Assembly (NCBI GenBank): GCA_947650285.1 | Contig: CANTFL010001472.1 | Span: forward strand, 18,513 to 82,512 | DNA: 64,000 nt | Direction of reading: 5' to 3' | From: Hyaloperonospora brassicae | Taxonomy: Eukaryota; Oomycota; Peronosporomycetes; Peronosporales; Peronosporaceae | The notes under the pieces: model-generated | Database searches by the model: none | What the model saw: only the letters and a program-made list of their open reading frames with translations | What the model was told of the DNA's origin: nothing | Shown here: in pieces, positions 23,436-33,106 of the stretch | Numbering within the stretch: position 1 is the stretch's first letter | Layout: each line of letters starts with the position of its first letter | Program-made: the position numbers and the translations under genes

Positions 23436-23845
23436 TCAGGTATGTATGAGCGTATCAACTGGTCCTCGAGAGTCGCAGTGCACAATGCCAAGTACCAGCC
23501 GTTTGAGGCCGATCGGGCATCCCTCCGAGAAAGCCTGCCATTTGAAGTCTCCCGTAGTGTGATGTGTACAGTAGTGCCTCGATCGTGGGGTGCTTAGCTC
23601 AAATGGTATAGATCAACGAATGCGGAAGGAAGGGGGATCGATATCCCAGTGCCCACCCTTCACTTCCCAAAGTAGGCTCTTCAAGTAACAACAACGGATA
23701 AAGTCGGACACCTCCTAAGAGCCAGTCATTCGGCCCCCTTACATTGGATGAGAAATCCCCCCATAGTGGGGTCAAGGTGATAAGGGCGGAGGCCTTTGCT
23801 CCGCTGCGCAAGCTACGGGAGGCAGCGCAGCATGCGACCCGAAAG
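23436..23845. repeat. Composite repeat shared with 58733-59062, partly inverted
   Basis: 23436-23582 matches 58733-58880 as a reverse complement, while 23650-23845 matches 58875-59062 directly. The two blocks are adjacent and in one orientation at 58.7-59.1 kb but inverted relative to each other here, with a tRNA-like stretch between them. No coding frame of note. Family unknown. Confidence 0.65.
23583..23655 (+). repeat. tRNA-like stretch, possible SINE head
   Basis: TAGCTCAAATGGTATAGATC (23597-23616) resembles an RNA polymerase III A box, and GGATCGATATCC (23636-23647) is a poor B-box match at roughly tRNA spacing. The acceptor ends (GGGGTGC... and ...GCCCACCC) do not pair well, so it is not a functional tRNA. 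It may be the head of an old SINE. Confidence 0.3.
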
Positions 23846-24040
23846 AAAAAATCCACCGGTATCCTGCGGTGCGGCGAATGTCAACAGAAATCACCGCCTC
23901 GTGCCTCTGTAAGATCCTGCTTTTCACGTGTTGCCTCCCGCGCCGCCTCGTTCGCTGCGCCCGAAATCCACTCCCACGATGTGAACTCTCCTCAGAACGT
24001 GATGATCTGTTGAGATCTAGTACCGGTCATTTATGTAGAG
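23846..24040. other. Short unannotated stretch
   Basis: Between the composite repeat and the G2 element. An 89-codon frame (23744-24013) crosses both and has no recognisable content. It ends in TAGAG (24036-24040), the left target duplication of the G2 element. Confidence 0.4.
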
Positions 24041-24514
24041 TGTAACGGGGTTAACGTCGGCTGGTAGTCGTCGATAGGTGTGGTGCACACAAGAGAGGGG
24101 GTTACCCTATAAAGTAATTTTAGAACACAGTGAGCGTATCAATTGTTGAAGACCGATGTCTGTCATCAATTGATTGCGAGATCTTTTAAGAGGTTATTCA
24201 GGGCAGGTTAAATACGTTGTTCTAAGGTGTTCTTTTAGGTTAATTAAAGAAATAAAAATGCAGTTCCCCTTTTGATCAGTAAGAGACACGTTCCTCACGA
24301 GGCGTCTTTGATCGGTAGGAGCTAGCAATACCTGTGAAGGTATCTACTCCTGAGCACTCTGGGCTGTGATTCTTTAGAATCGTTAGGTCCCTTAGGAACG
24401 GGGATCGTAAGCTCTTTGAGCTGTTGACTCTCTGAGTCGGGTTCGTGGAACCAAAGTTGCTCGTAGAGCGTTAAAGTTTTCCTCTGACTTAAGGAGCTGT
24501 GTAGCTCCTATTCA
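24041..24514 (+). repeat. G2 copy A 5' LTR (474 bp)
   Basis: Starts TGTAACGGGG and ends GTAGCTCCTATTCA at 24514. The normal end in other copies is GTAGCTCCGCTACA, preceded by a GGAGCT/AGCTCC hairpin. Confidence 0.85.
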
Positions 24515-24516
24515 CT

Positions 24517-24525
24517 TGGTAGCAC
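24517..24525 (+). promoter_or_regulatory. G2 primer-binding site
   Basis: TGGTAGCAC, 2 nt after the LTR, identical in sequence and spacing to G1. The same primer tRNA is implied for both families. Confidence 0.7.
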
Positions 24526-24572
24526 TAGTAGTCAATCTACGCCTGAGTCGTTACGACTGATCCTCTGTGAGG

Positions 24573-25607
24573 ATGGAGCAATCCACACCCCTCTCTGAGG
24601 CCCAAAAGGTCGCGCTTGATAAGCTAACCGCGGCCGTAGGCCTTGAGTACGTGTAGTTTCTCGCTGCACAAGGTCCCGATGTGCTCAACGCACGAGTAGA
24701 GACCTTCATGCAGTATGAAACGGACCTGTTGAGCCAGGTTCAAAACCAGGTAGCGTCGGCTATACCGACACGCTATGTGGCTATGCCACCAGAAGAGGCT
24801 AAGCCTCGTCCCCTTCGGGTGGACGTAAAATGTTACTCCGAAAAGGAGGGGAAAAACTATACCCTCTGGATCCGTGAGATTGAGATGGCCCTGGACTCTG
24901 GTCTCATCTCACTTGAGAACCAGCGGGTCTCGTTGTCTATCTCTAAGCTCGATGTTAGAGCGAGAGAGTGGGCGTTGACGTGTGGCACGTCGGTCAACTT
25001 GGCGTTTCCCACGTGGGATTCGCTCAAGTTGGACCTTTTGCGAGTTTTCTCGCCGCCTAACCAGGCATATCGCGTGCGCTCACGCTTCTTGTCTACACGT
25101 CAGGGTAAGAACGAGTTAACGGACTATGTCCAGGAGTTGAAAACTCTGAGGCCTGCTATGCAGTTTGGCCCTCTCCCTGAGACAGTCTATGTGACTGTCT
25201 TCATGGAAGGTCTTCGTAATGGCATTGCCAGGACCGAGGTCTTTCGAGTCCATCCCTCGACTTTTGAGGAGGCTATGAGCATCGCTCAGAATGCTGAGCA
25301 CAACTTCAAGTCGGCCAGACTTGGTTGTAATGAATACAACCCAAGCTTTGCGAGAGCAACCTCTGCAAGCACCTCGGCTTACTGTAAGCCCGAACCGATG
25401 GATCTCAGCTATGCTGAAGATGAAGGTGAAGCTGAGCTTCATGTTGCGGAGCAACGACAGGAGGTGAGACGCTGTTACATGTGCGGAAGCACTAAACATT
25501 TGCGTCCCACTTGTCCTTTGCGTAAGCAACGAACGACTCCTACGGGTCGAAACCCCAGCCTCAACCAGAAACATGGTATGGCACGGGGAAACGTCGACAC
25601 CCAGTAG
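24573..25607 (+). pseudogene. G2 copy A gag (one nonsense codon)
   Basis: Gag starting MEQSTPLSEAQ at 24573. Codon 28 is TAG (24654-24656), after which the same frame is open to 25607, so the full frame would be 344 codons. A zinc knuckle CYMCGSTKHLRPTC (CX2CX4HX4C) lies near 25474-25515. The ATG at 24681 could restart translation and give 308 residues. Sequence similarity to G1 Gag is low but the layout is the same. Confidence 0.85.
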
Positions 25608-25627
25608 GCGCGGGGCGGCCTACTGGG
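25586..25627 (+). promoter_or_regulatory. G2 gag-pol -1 frameshift signal
   Basis: The heptamer G GGA AAC (25586-25592) is in phase with gag. An 8-nt gap (25592 excluded) leads to a 9-bp perfect hairpin at 25600-25627 (CCCAGTAGG / CCTACTGGG) that holds the gag stop TAG (25605-25607). The -1 frame downstream reads through VGAGRPTG, parallel to VGAERPTD at the same place in G1. Confidence 0.75.
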
Positions 25628-28600
25628 GTAGAACTGAGTTCTGTCCTTTCTCTACGAGGTAGAGCAAAAGAGGGCTTAGCCCAACAGAGCTTAATTCCAG
25701 CAAACACAGAGCGTGGATACAAGCCTGGCTTGTTGGTCGCCGAGGTGATAGTTAAAGGCTTTGAGAAGCATTGATCGATCTTAATTGATTCTGGGGCGTC
25801 ATGCAACAATGCTAGACGTCGTTATCTTCAGGGAAGTCAGCAATATGCTGACGCGCTCAACGCACACGAGGGCGATTTCATCACTGTTCGGTTAGCGACG
25901 GGTAGTCGCATCACGGTACCTTAAGTTTCGTTGAACTTGGGCGTGAAGTTTTTGGACTTTGATAGCATAGAACGCTGTCTCGTCCTTGACTTGGATTCGA
26001 GATACGATCTCATCCTAGGTATGGCTTGGCTTGAACGCCATGAACCATGGATCGATTGGAGGTCTAAGACCTCGGGCGCCAGGCGCGATGTTTCTAGCGA
26101 AGCTTTGGAGAGTCATGAACCCACCTTTTATAGGCAACAAAAGCGCTATTGGCGCGAGTCAGTGGCGGAAGATGTCAATGTGCTGGACATTGGTATGTCG
26201 GAGCTAACTAGCTCGAATTTCTATGACATGAATATGGAGCGGAGCTCTTCTTATGTGTTTGAAGAGAGTTTTATTCCGTTGAGTGATACTCGTTGTGATA
26301 CTGAGTCACTTCATGCGTCAAGCATGGTTGGCCTACGAGCGGGACATACAGGAAGTAATTACCATGATGTCAGTGCGGTGGCACGTGAAATTAAACAGAG
26401 TGATGGCGGCCGTGATGGCACCTCACTGAATGTTGGTAATGACATTGATGGCGAGAAGCCAGAGCGTTCAGGGCTAGGCCCGAATGCTGTACGTGAAGTG
26501 GTCCGTGTAAATCCACTGGGTGAAGTGTTTGAATTACGTAACACTTCAACAGATGTCGTTTAAGACATGAGCTTTCGTCTAGAGCGTGCTAAGACAAATA
26601 GCAACCATGGGGACCCGACTGTCCCGGCTTCTAGGAGGCGTACGGTTTCTGTGAGGAAACGATATCAGCGTAAGGTGACCACTGTGAAGCGCCCAAAGTC
26701 TAAGTAGTCACATGGTAAAAAAGTAATAATACACTATATACACTTGTCAATGAGTTGACTGGCCAGATCGATGGCAATATTAGTCTTGAGACTCTTCCAT
26801 CGTTGGATACTCTCTTTGAACTAGACGAAATTTCTGACGAAGAATATAGCGAAGCCTTACAGGCAGGAGAATTATCCGAGTTAGTGGTCATTCGACCAGA
26901 TATTGAGTTGAACTCATCCTCGTTATTCGACGAGTCTGTCCTCGAGGACACAAAGGTGGCGTTGGATGCCCGTAGTGGATATTCGATTCTTAAGGATCCT
27001 CTTGATCCGTTCTATCCTTTGGTAAAGGAGTTTTAGGACGTGGTGTGTCACAACCCACCGTCCGTCTTACCTCCCGATAGAGGTGTACGTCATGAAATTG
27101 ACTTGGTTCCTGGAACTAAATACTGCGTAACACGGCAGTGGCCTTTACCGAAGGAACAGTGCGACGTCATTGACGACTTCTTTCGTGCAAAGCACGCAGC
27201 GGGCATGGTTCGTGAGAGCAAATCTCCTCATTCCACGCCCACATTTTGTGTTCGAAAGCCCAATGGAAAGTGGCGGACTGTTCATGCTTACAATAAGCTT
27301 AATGCGGCCACCATCCCGGCTCAGACACCAATTCCGAGGAAGGATGTTCTTCAGAACAATATGGTGGGATGTACGATGTACAGTGCACTCGATTTAGTCG
27401 ATGGTTATTACCAATTACTCATGCGTGAGAAACATATTCCGCTAACAGCGGTGAGTATTCCGAGCGGTATGCTCTGGGAGTGGCTAGTTATGCCACAGGG
27501 CTTGTAAAATGCGCCAGCTACGTTCAATCGTCTTGTGACGCAAGTGTTTCGGCCTCACCGAGGTTATGCACAGACCTACTTTGATGACATCTTTGTCCAT
27601 AGTCGTGCTATGAACGGCCGGTCTGATGTGGATAATCACATCGACCATTTACGAGCAGTGCTCGAGTGCATGCGCACAAACAAGTTGTATGCCAACGCCT
27701 CTAAGTGCATCTTTGGTGCACAAGAGATTCCCTTTTTGGGGTGCTTCATCGGGAAGCGTGGTCTTAGAGCGGATCCCGCTAAGATAAAAGCCATAGTCGA
27801 TTGGCCGGTTCCTCAGAACCAAAAGGACTTACGTAAGTGGCTTGGTCTTGCCAATTACTTACACAAGTATAGTGCAAACTATGCAGACATGGCTCGACCA
27901 TTATCCAATCTCCTTAAAAAGGATGTGGAATGGTGTTGGACGAACACCGAGCAGGAAGCCTTTACGGCTGTAAAAGAGAGCCTTCTTCATGCGCCAATCT
28001 TGGCTTTGCCCGATCCTGATCGATCTTTCAGTGTCGTCTGTGACGCATCTGACTTTGCCATCGTCAGTGCTCAGTTACAAACAGATAATGATGGACAAGA
28101 ACGTGCCATTGCGTTTGTGTCCAGGCAGTTGAAAGCAGCTGAAAAGAACTATCCTGCTCATAACAAAGAGCTACTTGAAATGAAGTATGCTTTAGTCAAA
28201 TTCAGAGTTCATCTGCTTGGCTCCAAGCCTTTTGTGATCTTTACAGATCATGCGTCATTACGCACTGCGACCCAGTCGCCACATCTCTCTCAGCGAATGG
28301 CCCGTTGGCTCTCATTCTTTGCGGAATACAACTTTAAGGTATAGTATAAGCCGAGCAAGCAGAATGCTTTGGCTGATGCGTTGTAACGCAGGCCTGACTA
28401 TGAGCTTGCTCATGTTACGACTCTGTCATCATCGGTCACGGACCTCATTCGTTCGGCATATGCCAAAGAAAAACACTGTGTAGCGCTGCTACGCGATCTA
28501 GGGAGCGATGAGTTTAACGACTCAGACATTAAATTGTCGGCACGTTTGCGTGCGCGGCTACATCGATATTCCATCGATCAAGGCCTGTTGTGCTATAGCA

Positions 28601-30156
28601 CAGAGATGGAGGATACTCCCCGTATCATTGTCCCTCATGATGAGGAATTGAAGTATCGCATCCTCTATGAGGCGCATGATACTGCGGTGAGCGGTCATCT
28701 CGGTCGAGAAAAGACATATAGCTCAGTTAGCCAATGTTATTGGTGGCCTAAACTTTACAAATGGGTAAGCACATATATGCTTATGTGTGAAACGTGTCAA
28801 CCGGTGAAACCCTCACCTCACGCGGCCGCGACGCTGGCTAGTTTGCCTGTACCTAAGGGGTGTTGGGAGTCCACAGCATAAATTTCCTGTTCGGTTTACC
28901 GAAAGATTCGTATGGCAATACGGTTATTGCGGTCTTTGTTGACCGTTTGAGCAAGATGGCTCATTTAACGGCGGTGCCGGATACCATGGATGGTGAAGGT
29001 ACAGCTACGCTGTTTATCGAACGAGTGTTCCGACAACACGGTTTGCCGTTGTCAATTGTCTCTGATCGAGATCCTCTCTTCACTGGTAATTTATGGAGAC
29101 ACATCTTCCAGGTGATCGGCACACGTTTAGTAATGTCCTCAGCGGATCACTCTCAGACTGATGGTCAAACCGAGCGATTGAGTCGCATCATCGGTGACAT
29201 CTTGCGCAGTGTTTGCGCTGAAAAGACTAAGCGTTGGAGTTCGATGCTCCCTGTCGTTGCGTTTTCGTTGAATAACGCCGTGCATTCCTTCACCGGCTAC
29301 ACACCGTTTTATGTGAATGGCCTCACACACCCTGGTTTACCATTGACGCTACCACGGCGTAGTTTAGGGCTTGGAAGGGGAGGAATTGCCGATCGGCTTG
29401 CTTATATCAGCCCTGCTAGTGTTTAAAAACAGGTTAGCGAGTTTCTCGCAACGCTTTTGACAGTCTTACGACATGTGCGTGATTCACTGGCTGATAGACA
29501 AGATAGACAAAAGGAGCAAGCTGATGCTAAAGGCAGAGGTTGTATTGAACGTTAAGAGTGCGGAGACCAATTTATACTAAATGCTAAAAACTTACCTACA
29601 AAGTAATGTCTGCTGTCTTCAAGACAAAGTTGCGCCCGCGCTTCATTGGGCCGTTCACGGTCATCGCTAAGAAGGGATTGGCGTACACGCTCAACCTTCC
29701 GCGCAAACTGCGCACTCACCCAGTGTTATACGTTGGCTTGCTTAAGCCGTATCGGGACCCGTCCCATGTAAATCGGAGGCGCTTGCGCCTGGATATGATG
29801 CCTTGACGTCGACTGTTGCATCCGAACCAGGAGGTCAAGCTGACCATCCACACGGGCTAAGGACAACTCCAACGCCTGAACACGGGCTTGCATCGCGCCG
29901 AGTTCATTCTGGGTCTTACCCAATGTCTCTCGGAGACCTCTCAGCTCACGGATCCCCTTCTCATGCTCTTCCGTCGGTACCCCGACCGCCACCGACGCTG
30001 CTCGATGAGCAAGGGAACCACCAGTTCCATGTGGAGAAAATCCTTCAGCGACGTCGTCGTCGTGGCCAATACCAGTATCTGGTGAAGTGGCGAGAGTACC
30101 CGGAGTCGGCGAACTCGTGGGAGTATGAGATACCCCTTCGTCAGGACTGCCCTTAA
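25608..30156 (+). pseudogene. G2 copy A pol, broken
   Basis: Protease with DSGAS near 25787; RT at about 27060-27650 with YFDD near 27578; RNase H (DASDFAIVS, TDHASLRTA) at about 28040-28270; integrase zinc region near 28660-28800 and core (FVDRLSKMAHL, SDRDPLFTG, TDGQTERL) at 28860-29330; GPF module (RFIGPFTVI) at 29640; chromodomain (FHVEKIL ... YLVKWREYPESANSWEY) at 30030-30130. Lesions seen include stops TGA 25772 and TAA 25922, a TAA in the RT palm (27505-27507), stops near 28342 and 28384, and a frameshift near 28865. The chromodomain lies in a different frame from the GPF module. Several lesions are single substitutions of sense codons. Confidence 0.9.
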
Positions 30157-31042
30157 GCCGTGAATTGTTTTGAAAATCGTGACCAGGGTCGCCTTGCGAG
30201 CGAGAACGCTTCTCACCAATAGTGTTGGGAGGTGGCGTGTTGCTCCGCACCTTAGGGTCGTGACCCGTGGCTACCATTCTAGCCGGAGTATAACGCGTAC
30301 GTGTACGCAACTGGCCTCTGGCCTTGAGCTTGGCATTCTCGAACCGGAGCTTCCATTCCAGACGAACGTCAGCCACATCGGCGCTGGCCCGCAGCGTTGG
30401 CACACTGCTAATATGCCGCTTGCGGTACACCCAATGGATGAACTCATTGTCCTCCTCTTTGGGCAGTTCGCCAGCGAACAACAAGATGGGCACGCCCTTT
30501 ATTGGTCGAACCGAAACACCACGGGAAAGACTCTCAAGGTGTGCAAGGTACGGACCTTGCGTGGTATAGGCTGGTTCGAGATACCTCTCATTTAGAGCCT
30601 TGCGAAAGGCGATATCTTCTGGCGACGTAGCCTCGGGGCCAATAGCCCATGTTTAAAGGCTACGGCCTTCCGTTTGACGGAGGCGTTGCTCCACGTCTGG
30701 TGTTGAGAACACGTAACCACTCCGGTTTTGAATAACCGCCTGGGTATGAGTGCGACGTAGAGCACGCTCCTCACGCTGATGGATCAGCTTCTGTTGCTCG
30801 TCGAGCGGGTTCGTGATGATGTTCTCATCTGCATCTGTGGTATGATGCTGCGCCACTGGCGCGGTGGTATTACCACGTTCAAAGAACAAATTCGATGCTG
30901 TTAGAGGACGAGCCTCAGGTACAGCGGAGTGGGATGATATCCCGTCATCTCCATGAACACTGGTATCACTACCATAGTCCACATCCTCGTCGAAGTTAAG
31001 GTAAGATGAAAGAGTCCGAGACTCGTTGGGTGGCAATGCCAT
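29726..31042 (-). pseudogene. G2 copy A antisense ORF (one nonsense codon)
   Basis: On the strand opposite gag-pol, one frame of 438 codons runs from MALPPNESRTL (31042, 108 bp before the 3' LTR) leftward. It is interrupted only by TAA at 30653-30655. It starts with an acidic segment (FDEDVDYGSDTS). The middle contains YLEPAYTTQGPYLAHLESLS and FIHWVYRKRHI, followed by a basic Ser/Pro-rich part. It ends in a heptad coiled coil (LRGLRETLGKTQNELGAMQA). The coiled-coil part lies over the DNA coding for the chromodomain and the linker before it. It has the same position and layout as in G1, though residue similarity is not obvious. Function unknown. Confidence 0.7.
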
Positions 31043-31150
31043 GGTGTTTCGTGTTTAGCAACCGCGAGGTTAAGCACACACACACACCGACCTCTTCGAC
31101 GGAAGAAGCCGATTGACGTTTGGTGTTAACGTCAGTCTGGTGGGGGAGGG

Positions 31151-31628
31151 TGTAACGGGGTTACACGTCGGCTGTTAGTCGACGATAGGTGTGGTGCACA
31201 CAAGAGAGGGGGTTACCCTATAAAGTTATTTTTAGAACACAGTGAGTGTATCAATTGTTGAAGACCGATGGCTGTCATCAATTGATTGCGAGATCTTTTA
31301 AGAGGTTATTTAGGGCAGGTTAAATACTTTGTTCTAAGGTGTTTTTTTAGGTTGATTAAAGAAATAAAAATGCAGTTCCCATTTTGATCAGTAAGAGACA
31401 ATGTTCATCACGAGGCGTCTTTGATCGGTAGGAGCTAGCAATACCTGTGAAGGTAGCTACTCCTGAGCACTCTGGGCTGTGATTCTTTAAAATCGTTAGG
31501 TCCCTTAGAATCGGGGACCGTAAGCTCTCTGAGCTTGTTGGCTCTCGGAGTCGGGTTCGTGGAACCAAAGTTGCTCGTAAGAGCGTTAAGTCTTCCTCTG
31601 ACTTAAGAAGCTGTGTAGCTCCGCTACA
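31151..31628 (+). repeat. G2 copy A 3' LTR (478 bp)
   Basis: From TGTAACGGGGTTACACG to GTAGCTCCGCTACA, preceded by the purine tract TGGGGGAGGG (31141-31150) and followed by TAGAG. Confidence 0.9.
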
Positions 31629-31633
31629 TAGAG

Positions 31634-32176
31634 TAAGCACCAGGCCACGATAATATTTGTCTAATGGTGCACCTGCGCACGTCCGCATTCGATTGTGCAA
31701 TAGGATCGACCCGAAGAGCAGAGCAAGTCGGTCACCACGAGATCGACCAGGCATTACGTTAAGGTGGCACGCTGGGACTTCCTGACTGGAAAAACTTCTA
31801 GCCATGCGTTTTCTGTCCTTTGAAGCAGTGGAAGCGCGACGAGACGCACAGCCCAGCCATCCTGACAAGAGTGCGCACAACGTTCTAACCTCGGACTTGG
31901 TCAACAGTTAGTACCACGTGGCCTCTCGAGAGTGCCCCCGTGACGTCTGGAATATTAAGCCGAATGAGGAACGTGGTAGGATAAAGTTCGTGCCATGATA
32001 GATGACCGAGGTGGTTTCCACACAACAGACATCTGACGAGTGATAAGTAGCCCTAATAGATGATCTGACCTTTCGGTAGTATTTTGTCCCTCATCTGCAG
32101 ACGCCATCTTTCTGACGCCAATCAATGTCGCCAAACAGTTATGGACTGAACGCATGTGCATTTCATTAATGTCCAT
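31634..32176. other. Unannotated stretch with shared repeat block
   Basis: No recognisable gene. Positions about 32085-32195 match 58615-58720 as a reverse complement, a further block of the composite repeat seen at 23.4 and 58.7 kb. The open frame 31955-32212 (minus) owes its similarity to 58626-58994 (both read ...NEMHM...VHNCLA or VHTCLA) to this repeat. It may be a relic of an unidentified transposon. Confidence 0.45.
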
Positions 32177-32249
32177 GCGCACCGAAAAGTATCCACAGCA
32201 GCCGCGCGGCAAGTGCGCAAGTTAGTCCTGATATCGATTTCCACCTGTC

Positions 32250-32602
32250 AACGTTACGTTATGATAATACTTGTACATACGCGTAGCTTTCTGCGTCAGT
32301 CAATAATTGCAGAGTTTCAATTGCGAGATGATATAGCGCTAATTGTGAGACAGGGTCCGTGTACAGCAAGGACTGTCCTAGTCAGCTGTCCGGTATCATG
32401 GAGTCGTAGCAAAGCCCGGATAAGGCGTCGACGTTTGGCCTCTTGGAGTAGATCGGAGCGGCCTCTGCCATCGCAGTCGCACGCATCATCAGTGCACGCT
32501 GTTCGTCGCAGCTGCATCGTAGTAGTCGATACATCTGAGCTTCAACAGGCAATTGGCGGAGGCTCATTGGCAAAGAACACGTGAATGTTGTGCCGCCCCA
32601 TG
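32250..32602 (-). pseudogene. Possible divergent gene start, left arm
   Basis: On the minus strand an ATG at 32600-32602 opens MGRHNIHVFFANEPPPIAC and hits a stop after 19 codons. Further open stretches follow in other frames (32382-32573, 32317-32517), all mirrored in the right arm (44758 onward). This could be the first exon and start of a neighbour transcribed away from the RPAP1-like gene, or noise. No family is recognised. Confidence 0.25.
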
Positions 32603-33106
32603 GTTTACTAGTGCATTGGTAAGCGAAGTTGATGCCACCACTACCTGATGCTATAGAGGCAGAAGAGCGCCTTGGCGATACGTGCGACCGCTGTTTATGT
32701 TGACACTGTTTACAAACACGACGTCAATACGTTTTTGGTGCAAACAAGCACTTGCTCTACAATCATGCGAAAAGGAATAAAAGGGAGCAATCGTTGGCCA
32801 GAAAGGCGCAACACTTACTGAATGAATATACCTGAGTAGCGACAACGCTGTTACAAAATCTCTACGGTACAGCAGCTCCAGTTCCTGTAGTGTATACAGT
32901 AACTACAAGCGGTTTGCACTGCTGCAGGTGTGAGGGTTCTACCCAAAACAAGGCCTAAACTCACGTACCACACGTAAACTTCGCCTCCGCCTTTTTCAAC
33001 CCATCCGCGTTTGGCGCACGTCACATACGAGTTACGACGTTCGCCACCGGCACCACGCGACAACGCCAACGCGAGCGAGCGACCGACAACGACATCGAGC
33101 ATCGAC

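Larger units (their letters stand above)
24041..31628 (+). mobile_element. Ty3/Gypsy element G2, copy A (7.59 kb, decayed)
   Basis: Complete structure: LTRs 24041-24514 and 31151-31628, perfect target duplication TAGAG (24036-24040 and 31629-31633), primer site, gag, frameshift signal, pol with C-terminal chromodomain, antisense frame and purine tract. The LTRs share the TGTAACGGGG start with G1 but are otherwise different. Pol carries many nonsense changes and frameshifts, so the copy is not autonomous. Confidence 0.95.

Noticed and set aside
23597..23655. Functional tRNA gene
   Set aside because: Box-like motifs are present but acceptor and anticodon stems do not form. Kept only as a possible SINE head.
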